From: Myxococcota bacterium
Lineage (GTDB): Bacteria; Myxococcota_A; UBA9160; SZUA-336
Assembly: GCA_035498015.1 (NCBI GenBank)
Contig: DATKAO010000149.1
Span: 1-59,042 of the forward strand
DNA length: 59,042 nucleotides
Direction of reading: 5' to 3'
The notes beneath the pieces were generated by a model. The model was given only the letters and a program-made list of their open reading frames with translations, had not been told where the DNA came from and did not search any database. This document shows, piece by piece, positions 9,319 through 16,824 of this stretch. Each line of letters begins with the position of its first letter. Position 1 is the first letter of the stretch. A program made the translations under genes and the position numbers.

Positions 9319-10379
9319 CTCTTGGCGTAGTGACTGCGGCGCTTGACCGAGAGCTCGCGCTCGAGCTCGAAGATCTGCACGCGCTTCTCTTCCGTGCCGG
9401 TGCGCTCGAACTTGTGGCCGCGCAGGGTGACCTCGAGCCGGCCGAGGTCGGGCCGGCCGGCGAAGTCGCGCTTGCCGCGGATCTCGGTCGAGGCGAACAC
9501 CGTGTCACCCGAGAAGATCGGCGCGGTGTGGCGGCCGGTCCTGTAGACGACGTCGCCCAGGCTGTTGTCCGAGATGTCGGGGCTGGAGAGGCCGAGGCAC
9601 AGCGCGAACGGGATCCCGCCGTAGACCACGAGCTTCCCGCCGAGATAGCGGCTGGGGTCGCGGTCGATCAGCGTCTGGTTGCAGTGCACCTGACTGGTGT
9701 TGTCGAGCATGCCGGTCAGGAAGATGTGCTCGTCGGTCATGACCCGGCCGCGCGAATGCTCGATCGTGTCTCCCGCGCTGAAGTCCTCGAAGTAGGTATC
9801 GGAGTTGGACAGATGCGCGAGCTCGGCGTAGCCGGCGTTGGGATCGTAGGCCGGCAGCTCGAGTGACACGTCGACCGGCGCGGCCGGCACCTCGCCCTCG
9901 TCGAGCTTCGCAGCGGCCTCGTGCCGGAACACCTGCACCTTGCGCTGGTAGGCGAGCACGATCTGGCCGGTCTGCTTGCGCGCGATGCTCTGCACGTGCA
10001 CGACGCCGAGCTCGGGCCGGCTCGCCGAGCTCTTCACGCCCAGCACGGTGGTCTCGGTCTCGATCGTGTCTCCCACGTACACGGTCGCGCCGAAGCGCAT
10101 GTCGATGTACTCGAGGTTCGCGCGCGCGTTCTCGGAGATGTCTTCGACGGTCTGGCTGAACGCGACGGCCATCACCAGACCGGGCGGGATCGGCATCGAC
10201 TCGTAGCCGTAGCGCTGCGCGTAGCGCAGGTTCCGGTGCAGCGGGTTCGCCGTGTAGGAGAAGTCGGTGAAGTGAGCGGTGAGTCCCTCGCTGACCGTGC
10301 GCCCGCCCTTGTGGCGGAACAGCTGTCCGAGTCGGAAGTCCTCGAGAAAGTTGCCGGTCTTCTTGCGGATCAGGGCCAC
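9315..10379 (-). CDS. MaoC-family double-hotdog dehydratase, mesaconyl-CoA hydratase-like
   Basis: 354 residues, two hotdog domains in tandem. The opening GNFLEDFRLGQ, the ANPLHRN and PPGLVMAVAF segments and a second half beginning YFEDFSAGDTIEHSRGR resemble 2-methylfumaryl-CoA (mesaconyl-CoA) hydratases of the ethylmalonyl-CoA and 3-hydroxypropionate cycles. It would hydrate an enoyl-CoA in the cytoplasm. The match to the mesaconyl enzyme is by recalled sequence pattern, so a general MaoC-type enoyl-CoA hydratase remains possible. The GTG start has a GAGGAG Shine-Dalgarno about 7 nt upstream. FolC lies 25 bp upstream in the same direction. Confidence 0.75.
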   Translation of the reverse strand: MALIRKKTGNFLEDFRLGQLFRHKGGRTVSEGLTAHFTDFSYTANPLHRNLRYAQRYGYESMPIPPGLVMAVAFSQTVEDISENARANLEYIDMRFGATVYVGDTIETETTVLGVKSSASRPELGVVHVQSIARKQTGQIVLAYQRKVQVFRHEAAAKLDEGEVPAAPVDVSLELPAYDPNAGYAELAHLSNSDTYFEDFSAGDTIEHSRGRVMTDEHIFLTGMLDNTSQVHCNQTLIDRDPSRYLGGKLVVYGGIPFALCLGLSSPDISDNSLGDVVYRTGRHTAPIFSGDTVFASTEIRGKRDFAGRPDLGRLEVTLRGHKFERTGTEEKRVQIFELERELSVKRRSHYAKS

Positions 10380-10404
10380 GGGGGATCTCCTCGGGGGCGG
10401 CAGT

Positions 10405-11700
10405 CTACACGGGGCGCGCGGCGGCCACCAAGTGCCGGCGCAGCGCGCCGGCGAGAAACACCGAGCCCGAGACCGCGATGCGGTCGCCCGGGTGCAGCAG
10501 CTCGCGCGCGCGAGCCAGCGCCTTCACCGGCTCGGGCTGGGTCTCGACCGCGCCGATGCCCGCGGCCCAGGCCAGCGACGCGATCTCCTCGGGGTCGAGC
10601 GAGCGCGTGGCTTCGGCCGCCGTGGCGACACAGGCGCGTGTCACCGGCGCGAGCTCGGCCAGGATGCCGGCCGCGTCCTTGTCGCGCGAGATCGAGAGCA
10701 CGAACACCCAGCGCGTGTCGGGCCAGAGCGCCGCGAGTGTCTCGCGCAGGGCCCGGGCCGAGTCCGGCGTGTGTGCGTCGTCGACGATCGCGTCGCCGAT
10801 CGGCTCGACGCGCGCGGGCAGGCGCAGGCTGCCCAGTGTCGCGAGCTCGCTGGCAGCGAGCGTGCGGCCCAGGTGGAGCTCGACCGCGCGCACCGCCAGC
10901 GCCAGGTTGCCCGCCTGGTGCGCGCCCAGCACGGGGCTCGCCAGCGCGCGGCCGTCGGAGAGTCGGAAGCGCAGGCCCGCGCGGTCGGCGCGCACGTCGA
11001 GCGCGCGCACCTCTTCGAGCGGCGCGTCGACGGCGATGGCCTGCGCCGCCACCGCGCCCCAGGCCTCGGGCGCGAGCGCCCCGTGCAGCGCGGGCACGCC
11101 CGCGCGGAAGATGCCGGCCTTCTCGCGCGCGATCGCCTCCAGCGTGTCGCCCAGCTTGTCGGTGTGCTCGAGCTGGATCGCGGTCACCACGGTGACTCGC
11201 GCGTCGACGGCGTTGGTCGAATCGAGCCGGCCGCCCAGGCCGACCTCGATCGCGCCCACCTCGGCCCCCGCGCGGCGGAACAGCACGAGCGCCAGCGCGA
11301 CCGTCACGTCGAAGAAGCTCGGACACCGTTCGGTGTCGCCGCGCAGGCCCTCGATCGCCGGCTGGATGTCGCGCAGCGCGGCGACCAGATCGCCCTCGGC
11401 CACGAGCTCGCCGTCGACGCGGAAGCGCTCGCGCCAGCTCTCGAGGTGGGGCTTGGTGAAGGCCCCCACGCGCCGCCCCGCGCCGCGCAGCAGCTGCTCG
11501 GCCGCGAGCGTGGTGGTGCCCTTCCCCTTCGAGCCCGCGACCAGGAGACAAGGGAAGCCGCGCTCCGGGCTCCCGACGGCCGCGAGCAGCGCGCGGATCG
11601 GCCCCAGACCCAGCCGCTCGTAGTCGTACTGAGTCTTCTGCTCGCGGTTGATGAGTCCGTCGAGATAGCGCTCCGCATCGCGGAGCGTTTCGATCTTCAT
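10405..11700 (-). CDS. folC: Bifunctional folylpolyglutamate/dihydrofolate synthase
   Basis: 431 residues, normal for FolC. It adds glutamate to dihydropteroate and tetrahydrofolates with ATP. The N-terminal Mur-ligase ATPase domain shows the P-loop VAGSKGKGTTTL, the RLGLGPIRALLAA segment common in FolC, AFTKPHLESWRERF and the metal-site region EVGLGGRLDSTNAV. The C-terminal Mur ligase domain contains DDAHTPDS. The ATG at 11700 is only 21 bp from the divergent kinase start. The gene probably leads into the MaoC gene downstream. Confidence 0.92.
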   Translation of the reverse strand: MKIETLRDAERYLDGLINREQKTQYDYERLGLGPIRALLAAVGSPERGFPCLLVAGSKGKGTTTLAAEQLLRGAGRRVGAFTKPHLESWRERFRVDGELVAEGDLVAALRDIQPAIEGLRGDTERCPSFFDVTVALALVLFRRAGAEVGAIEVGLGGRLDSTNAVDARVTVVTAIQLEHTDKLGDTLEAIAREKAGIFRAGVPALHGALAPEAWGAVAAQAIAVDAPLEEVRALDVRADRAGLRFRLSDGRALASPVLGAHQAGNLALAVRAVELHLGRTLAASELATLGSLRLPARVEPIGDAIVDDAHTPDSARALRETLAALWPDTRWVFVLSISRDKDAAGILAELAPVTRACVATAAEATRSLDPEEIASLAWAAGIGAVETQPEPVKALARARELLHPGDRIAVSGSVFLAGALRRHLVAAARPV

Positions 11701-11721
11701 CTCTGCTAGCCTCGTGTCTCG
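11701..11721. promoter_or_regulatory. Short divergent promoter region with TAGCCT -10
   Basis: A 21-bp gap between divergent starts. TAGCCT at 11707-11712 lies 9 nt before the ATG of the plus-strand kinase gene, which has no Shine-Dalgarno, suggesting a leaderless mRNA. The same CTAGC core read on the minus strand gives TAGCAG, very close to the folC ATG. Confidence 0.4.
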
Positions 11722-12858
11722 ATGGCGCGCTCCGAGACGAGCCTCCGCTGGTGGGTCGACGGCGAGCGCACTCCGCGCCTCGAAGCGCTCATGGCCGCGC
11801 CGGAGCGCGCGCTCGAGGGCCCGGGCAGTGTGGCTCGCGAGTCCGCGGGCCGCAAACGCTTCTACCGGCTGGAAGGCGGCGGCGAGCCGGTCCTGTACGT
11901 GAAGGTGTTCAGCCTGCCGCCAGGCCTCGCGCGCTGGCGCTACTTCTGGCGCCCGTCGAAAGCGCGGCGCGAGCGCGCGGTGGCGCGCCGGATCGCCGCA
12001 CGCGGCGTCGAGGTGGTGCGCCCGGTGGCGGTGGGGGAGCGGCGCAGCCGGGGCCTGCTCGAGCGCAGCTTCGCGGTGAGTCGCGACGCGGGAGCGCGCG
12101 ACCTGCGCGCCGTGTTCGAGGGGCTGCGCGAGCAGGGCCTGGAGCGCCGCGAGTTACTCGTGCGCTTCGCCGCGTTCGCCCGCCGGCTGCACGACGCCGG
12201 CGTCGACCAGGACGACTTCTCGCCCAACAACTTCCTGCTGCGCCCCGACGGCGCGTTCGCGCTGATCGACTTCGAGCGCGCGCGCCTGCGCCGCGGCCCG
12301 CTCGGCGCGCGCGCCTGGACCTTGCTCGCGAAGCTGCACCGCAAGGATTTCGGTATCTCGCGCAGCGACCGCCTGCGCTTCCTGGCCAGCTACCTGGGCC
12401 CGGGCACGGGCCGCGCCGAGCGGCGCGCCGCCTGGCAACGCATCTGGCCCGAGTTCCGCCGCATCCGCGCGCGCGACGCGCGGCGCGCCGCGGACTCGGC
12501 GCTCTCCGAGGGCCGCAATCTCGCGCGCGAGGGCAGTGCGCTCGTGGTGCGCGCGCGCGCCGGCGCGAAGACGCTGCGGCTCGAGCTCGGCCCCGACGAG
12601 GCGCGCCGCTGCTGGGTCAGCGCGCACCAGCTCGAGCGCCTGAACCTGCCCGCGCTGCGGCCCGTGCGGCTCGACGGGGCGCGCGTCGAGCTGCTCGACC
12701 CCGGCACGGCCTTGCCGCGCGCGCCCGCCGACCAGGTGATCGGCCGCGCGCTGGCCGCGCTCGCCCCCTACGGCCGCTTCCGGGCCCCGCCGCACTGGCG
12801 CTTCACGAGTCACGGCGCGCTGCTCGCGAATCCGCAGGCGTTCGAGTTCGAGGCCTAG
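11722..12858 (+). CDS. Lipopolysaccharide kinase (Kdo/WaaP)-like protein
   Basis: 378 residues. The middle shows a protein-kinase-like fold of the Kdo/WaaP/InaA type: a Lys-containing strand LYVKVF, then LHDAGVDQDDFSPNNFLL (catalytic Asp and Asn) and the metal-binding LIDFERARL. Such enzymes phosphorylate Kdo or heptose of LPS at the inner membrane, or act on other sugars. The C-terminal ~110 residues have no assignment I recognise. It is monocistronic, divergent from folC and convergent with the radical SAM gene. The kinase fold is clear; the LPS substrate is inferred from family. Confidence 0.72.
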   Translation: MARSETSLRWWVDGERTPRLEALMAAPERALEGPGSVARESAGRKRFYRLEGGGEPVLYVKVFSLPPGLARWRYFWRPSKARRERAVARRIAARGVEVVRPVAVGERRSRGLLERSFAVSRDAGARDLRAVFEGLREQGLERRELLVRFAAFARRLHDAGVDQDDFSPNNFLLRPDGAFALIDFERARLRRGPLGARAWTLLAKLHRKDFGISRSDRLRFLASYLGPGTGRAERRAAWQRIWPEFRRIRARDARRAADSALSEGRNLAREGSALVVRARAGAKTLRLELGPDEARRCWVSAHQLERLNLPALRPVRLDGARVELLDPGTALPRAPADQVIGRALAALAPYGRFRAPPHWRFTSHGALLANPQAFEFEA

Positions 12859-12970
12859 GTCAGAGCGTTCGAGCGAGCGATGGCTGCCGCTCGATCAGAG
12901 GCTTGATCAGCTGACTCGCCTCGGCCTCCTCGATGGAAGAGCCGAAGCGCAAGGTGGAGGCGCCGGCGCC

Positions 12971-14005
12971 CTACAAGAACAAGTAGCCGTTGTGCTTGCA
13001 GGTCTTGCAGATCGTGTCTTGGGTCGGTGACTCGCCGATGATCTCGCGCCGCGCCTCGGTGTACATCGAGCCGTTCCAGATCTCGCCGAAGTCCTGCTCG
13101 TGGATCGAGCCGTAGTGGTGCTTCTCGCTGTAGACGCTGCAGCAGGCCAGCACCTTGCCGTCCCAGTTGATCGCGGTGTCCTTCCAGGGCAGCGTGCACA
13201 TGGCCTCGCGCTGCGCGCTCTTCTTCTCGCGGTCGAACGCGAGATAGTCGGTCGACTCGGGCAGCCAGTGACCGTCGCGCTCGAGCGCCTGCTCGGCGGT
13301 CTCGAAGATCTCCTTGCCCATGTCGGTGCGCGCGGCGTTGAGCTGCAGCTCGACGCCGAGCTCGGCCGCCAGGCGCTTCGCGATCGGCACCTCGTGCTCG
13401 TTGTGGCGGAACACGTGGAACAGCCAGATCACGCGCGTGAAGTCGGCGTTCAGCTCGCGCTTCTTGGCGACCAGCATGCGGATGTTGTCCATGACCCGCT
13501 TCCAGTCACCGCCGCGGCGGTAGATCGCGTAGCTCTCCGGCGTGGCGCCGTCGGCCGAGATGTAGATCTTCTTCACCTTGGCGCGCAGCAGCCCCTCGGC
13601 GAGCTCCGGCGTCAGGTCGTTCAAGTGACTCGAGAGCTTCACCGACACGCGCCGGTCGTAGGCGAGCTGGCACATCTTCACGATGTGCTTGTTGAGCAGC
13701 GGCTCGCCCCAGTTGTAGAGCCGCACCGTGATCAGGTCCGGACCCAGCTGGTCAAGGACCTTCACGAACGTGTCGTAGGGCATCATGCCCTTCTGCGCCG
13801 AGCGGTCGCCCTGCCCCGTCGGGCACAGCGGGCAGCGCAGGTTGCACACGTTCCCCGACTCGACGGTGATCTTCGTCGGGCGATAGGGCAGCCGCACCCA
13901 GCGCAGGCGCGGGGCGATCGCCTCCAGCGCGAGGTTGTACAGCTTGCGCGGCGACAGGAACCGCAGCTCCTCGCGAGCAATGCGCGCCCTCGTGGAGAGC
14001 TTCAC
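12971..14005 (-). CDS. Radical SAM/SPASM domain protein
   Basis: 344 residues from the GTG at 14005, which has a GAGGGGG Shine-Dalgarno about 9 nt upstream. The 4Fe-4S/AdoMet motif CNLRCPLC is at Cys54, Cys58 and Cys61 (CxxxCxxC). NWGEPLLN near 120 is the GGE-like AdoMet segment. The C-terminal part carries extra cysteines (CTLPWKD, LACCSVY, ICKTCKH) as in SPASM auxiliary-cluster domains. SPASM enzymes modify peptides, proteins or carbohydrates. It is the last gene of a three-gene operon, and its C-terminal ICKTCKH is echoed in the small Cys protein encoded 23 bp upstream. The substrate is not known. Confidence 0.85.
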   Translation of the reverse strand: MKLSTRARIAREELRFLSPRKLYNLALEAIAPRLRWVRLPYRPTKITVESGNVCNLRCPLCPTGQGDRSAQKGMMPYDTFVKVLDQLGPDLITVRLYNWGEPLLNKHIVKMCQLAYDRRVSVKLSSHLNDLTPELAEGLLRAKVKKIYISADGATPESYAIYRRGGDWKRVMDNIRMLVAKKRELNADFTRVIWLFHVFRHNEHEVPIAKRLAAELGVELQLNAARTDMGKEIFETAEQALERDGHWLPESTDYLAFDREKKSAQREAMCTLPWKDTAINWDGKVLACCSVYSEKHHYGSIHEQDFGEIWNGSMYTEARREIIGESPTQDTICKTCKHNGYLFL

Positions 14006-14028
14006 TGACTCACCCCCCTCGGTGTCAG

Positions 14029-14349
14029 TTACTGCGCCATGTACCGCTTCCAGGCGCGGTACTTGCTCACGGCCTCGTCGTTGCTCTCGACCGCGGGATA
14101 GAAGTAGCGGACCGCGTGCCCGCAGGTCTTGCAGATCTTGTAGCAGAACTTGAAGCCGTCGATCTCGCGCGTGTTGCCCACGAGCTCGCGGTTCTCGTCG
14201 GTGCAGCACTCCTTGGGCGTCGGCGGCGAGAGGATGCGGCGCGGGTAGTCGTTGTACGGCTTCTCGCTCGTCGAGTAGCGGATGATGCTGCGCAGGTTGC
14301 GGTGCGGCTTCTGGTCCGCGGGTCTCAGGTTGCTTCCGATTCTCTTCAA
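14029..14349 (-). CDS. Small Cys-motif protein of unknown function
   Basis: 106 residues. I do not recognise a family. It contains an adjacent Cys pair (KECCTDE) and then CYKICKTC, spaced exactly CxxxCxxC like a radical SAM cluster motif but in a protein far too small to be such an enzyme. A zinc or Fe-S site is a reasonable guess. The KICKTCGH segment matches ICKTCKH at the C-terminus of the neighbouring SPASM enzyme. The only possible start is TTG at 14349, because an in-frame stop lies 13 bp upstream (the NRDE stop). Codon use is less G+C-biased at its N-terminus than in neighbours. Its operon position between NRDE and radical SAM genes suggests a partner or substrate role. Confidence 0.65.
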   Translation of the reverse strand: MKRIGSNLRPADQKPHRNLRSIIRYSTSEKPYNDYPRRILSPPTPKECCTDENRELVGNTREIDGFKFCYKICKTCGHAVRYFYPAVESNDEAVSKYRAWKRYMAQ

Positions 14350-14361
14350 CTGGTCATGCCC

Positions 14362-15120
14362 TCACACCTGCCCGACGACGCGAAGGTCGTGGAGCAGGCC
14401 GGTGAAATCGCGGTACTCGGACTGGCAGGGTGCCCCGTCGGCGTACCAGTACGCGCTGTGCGCTGCGCCCAGGAGGATCACGGACGACGAGCGGGTGCCG
14501 TACTCGGCGGTATGGACGCAGGAATTCTCGAAGGGATTCGAGGCCGAAGCGTGCCGGCGCAGCACGGAGAACAGCTCCCCGCGCAGCGCCTCCGGCTCGA
14601 GCAGAAGATCGATGCCGGCGACCTCCTTCTCGATACGTCGGACCTTCTCGGAGCTCGGGTCCTCGGGATCTCGATTGCAGATCACATGTAAGCCCGGATC
14701 GAGCGCGCGCACCTGCTGGCGTTCTGGGGTGCGCCGGATGAGCCACGTCTCGCGGCCGTCGGCGGCCAGCAGGTTGAACGGGGCGTAGTGCGTACGCGCC
14801 TGGCGCTCCAGCTCGGCTGCCACGGCCTCCGCGGAGCCCTGGCCCAGGGCATCGAGCACGAGGAGGCCCCGCGAGCGGGCACCCTGGGGCTTCTCGGAGA
14901 CGGGCCGGTTGGTCAGACCCACGAATACTCCGGAGGCGTTCACCCCCATCCACGTGCCGCCCGCTTCGAGATCGCGGGGCGCCACGTGCGCCGGGCGACC
15001 CCCTGAGGCCGGAAAGAGGGCGGGCCGGGCCGCCGGCCGAGCGAAGAACTCGTCCCGGTTCGTGGCCGCGATCAGCGGGAAGTGCGGCACGACGCGGTCC
15101 AGGAGGATCAGCGTGCACAT
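14362..15120 (-). CDS. NRDE family protein (TANGO2-like)
   Basis: 252 residues from the ATG at 15120. The start gives Met-Cys2-Thr, and Cys2 is the conserved N-terminal residue expected of this Ntn-hydrolase-like family; a longer frame upstream would bury it. The signature ATNRDEFF near residue 20 and GGTWMGVN confirm the family. Eukaryotic TANGO2 is linked to heme and acyl-CoA/lipid handling; bacterial roles are poorly known. It leads the operon with the small Cys protein (12 bp) and the radical SAM enzyme. A CAGGGA element lies just upstream of the start. Confidence 0.85.
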   Translation of the reverse strand: MCTLILLDRVVPHFPLIAATNRDEFFARPAARPALFPASGGRPAHVAPRDLEAGGTWMGVNASGVFVGLTNRPVSEKPQGARSRGLLVLDALGQGSAEAVAAELERQARTHYAPFNLLAADGRETWLIRRTPERQQVRALDPGLHVICNRDPEDPSSEKVRRIEKEVAGIDLLLEPEALRGELFSVLRRHASASNPFENSCVHTAEYGTRSSSVILLGAAHSAYWYADGAPCQSEYRDFTGLLHDLRVVGQV

Positions 15121-15185
15121 GTTCCCTGGTGGGCTCCCTCGGTGTGGTCCGGGCGCGTACGGGCGCGACCTCACGAACCCCGATT

Positions 15186-15242
15186 CCACGGAAACTCCGT
15201 GGTAAATCGCGGGCCAAGCTATCACGAGCCCTGTGCGGGCTC
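15186..15242. promoter_or_regulatory. Two perfect hairpins between patatin and NRDE operon
   Basis: The 134-bp gap holds two perfect inverted repeats. CCACGGA-AAC-TCCGTGG is at 15186-15202 and GAGCCC-TGTGC-GGGCTC at 15226-15242. The second lies 12 bp beyond the patatin stop and may end that transcript, though no T-run follows on the minus strand. The first lies 66 bp before the NRDE start and could be an operator or 5'-UTR hairpin. Confidence 0.4.
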
Positions 15243-15254
15243 AAGGACGGAGCG

Positions 15255-16565
15255 CTAGCCCGAGACCACGCGCAAGTTGGGCCCGGCGGAGCGGGGCTCC
15301 GCCTGGGGGGCCTCTTCACCGCCCAGGTGGCGCAGGTCGGGGGCCCGGAAATCGACGCCGTAGCGCGCAAAGATCGGCTGCAGCACGTCGGCCGAATCGA
15401 GCAGCGTCTTGCGCACCGACTCCAGACCGTGGCGCACCGCGTCGGACCGGCGCCAGAACACGAGCGGGTTCAGATCGAAGAACTTCTCGTCGGTCTCGCG
15501 CGCCTCGATCACCACGATGTCGCCGCGGAAGTGCTCGTCGTACATGTACGCGCGCAGGCCCATCGCGAGCCGACTGTGGAGCAGCGTGCGCAGCACCTGA
15601 TTCATCACGGTCTGCAGCCCGCGGTCCGACAGATAGCGGCTGCCGACGCGGCCGGGCGCGTGCGGCTCGTTCAGGTACGGCCGGAACGGGTTGTAACAGA
15701 TGATCAGGTCGGCGCCCTGCTCCACCGCCACGTCGATGTTCGCGGTGCGGCGGATGCCGCCGTCGACGTAGTCGACGCCGTTGATGCGCGCGGGCCGGAA
15801 GAAGCCCGGCAGCGCGCTCGAGGCCCGCACCGCTTCCGAGATCGTGAGCCCGTGATCGTTCTCGGGCCCGAACAACACGCGCTCCGCCGTGTCGAGGTTG
15901 GTCGCCGTGATGTACAGCTTGCGGCCCGTCTCGCGGTAGAAGTCGGCGAAGTAGTTCGGCACGCCGATCTTCGCCATGTTGGTGGCGAGCCAGCGCTCGA
16001 GCGGCGCGTTGTCGAAGATGCCCGACGGCAAGAGCGCCCCCACCGACGGGAACTCGCGCTTGGGCGAGACCTCGGCGTAGAGCTCCATGAGAAACGACTC
16101 CAAATGCGTGTAGCTCGGCGCGTCCATCAGCCGGCGCAGCGACGGTCCGAGCTTGCCCGGCAGGTCGGGCAGCACCGACAAGAGATCGATCAAGAGCCCG
16201 GGCAGGTACGCCGCGAGGCGCGCGCTGAACACCGCGCCGCGCCCGATCACCTCGCCGATGTTCGGGTTGTAGAAGTCGATCGGGCGCAGCTGGTCGAGGC
16301 GCTCCGACGTGCCCTCGAGCGCCTCGATCATCTCGTCGGGCGTGATGCCCGCCGCGAGCGACGTGGCGAGGAACGCGCCCGCCGACAGACCGATGTACGA
16401 GTCGAAGTCAGTGACCTTGCGGCCGACGAGGAACTCGTCGAGCGCCTTCAGGCCTCCGACCTTGAACGCGCCGCCCGTGACCGCGCCCCCCGCGAGCACC
16501 AGCGCGATCTTCGGATTCTTCGGCGGCCTCGTGCCCGAGCTGCGTTGGATCAGCGTGAGGCCCAC
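15255..16565 (-). CDS. Patatin-like phospholipase
   Basis: 436 residues. Patatin domain from about residue 19 to 260: the oxyanion loop LAGGAVTGGAFKVG, the nucleophile elbow GLSAG and the catalytic Asp in YVDGGI, together the Ser-Asp dyad of lipid acyl hydrolases. It has no signal peptide, so it is probably cytoplasmic or injected. The GTG start at 16565 is supported by GAGGGA 5-6 nt upstream. A second basic C-terminal half (residues 280-400) is of the length found in bacterial patatins. Monocistronic, divergent from the DxDxDG-repeat lipoprotein gene. Confidence 0.88.
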   Translation of the reverse strand: MGLTLIQRSSGTRPPKNPKIALVLAGGAVTGGAFKVGGLKALDEFLVGRKVTDFDSYIGLSAGAFLATSLAAGITPDEMIEALEGTSERLDQLRPIDFYNPNIGEVIGRGAVFSARLAAYLPGLLIDLLSVLPDLPGKLGPSLRRLMDAPSYTHLESFLMELYAEVSPKREFPSVGALLPSGIFDNAPLERWLATNMAKIGVPNYFADFYRETGRKLYITATNLDTAERVLFGPENDHGLTISEAVRASSALPGFFRPARINGVDYVDGGIRRTANIDVAVEQGADLIICYNPFRPYLNEPHAPGRVGSRYLSDRGLQTVMNQVLRTLLHSRLAMGLRAYMYDEHFRGDIVVIEARETDEKFFDLNPLVFWRRSDAVRHGLESVRKTLLDSADVLQPIFARYGVDFRAPDLRHLGGEEAPQAEPRSAGPNLRVVSG

Positions 16566-16824
16566 GCGTCCCTCATGAAACCGAGATCGGTCTCATTTTT
16601 CGCAGACCTGAGCATCTGCCCACCCATAGAACGTGTTCGAGCTTACGCAGCGCGTCAGCGAAGTCAACCAATCGCCTCGAGATCTTCCCGGGCCCGCCGT
16701 GGCGTAGAACACAAACGAGCGCAGCTGGTTGCGCGAAGCCCCGTCTCAAGCGCACGTTTCCGCCGACCGATCAGTCGTGGGGCAAAATCCGACGGGGCGG
16801 GTTAGAGTTGCCCGAGAGGCCGCG
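16566..16824. promoter_or_regulatory. Divergent intergenic region (259 bp), lower G+C
   Basis: No gene is seen here. The stretch 16580-16680 is noticeably richer in A+T than its surroundings (for example TCTCATTTTTCG), as expected for divergent promoters of the patatin and lipoprotein genes. TTAGAGT at 16802-16808 is a possible -10 for the plus-strand lipoprotein, 17 nt before its start, and GAGAGG at 16814-16819 is its Shine-Dalgarno. I could not assign -35 boxes. Confidence 0.4.

Noticed and set aside
12933-12986. Small frame encoding Met-Glu-Glu-Pro-Lys-Arg-Lys-Val... between the kinase and radical SAM genes
   Set aside because: 17 codons, no RBS, and its end overlaps the radical SAM 3' end; chance is the simplest explanation. 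The gap 12859-12970 otherwise shows only TGATCAG-type short repeats.
14029-14349. Small Cys protein as a RiPP precursor peptide
   Set aside because: At 106 residues, with folded-looking charged segments, no leader/core layout and no peptidase or transporter nearby, it does not look like a typical precursor. It is kept as unknown partner or substrate.
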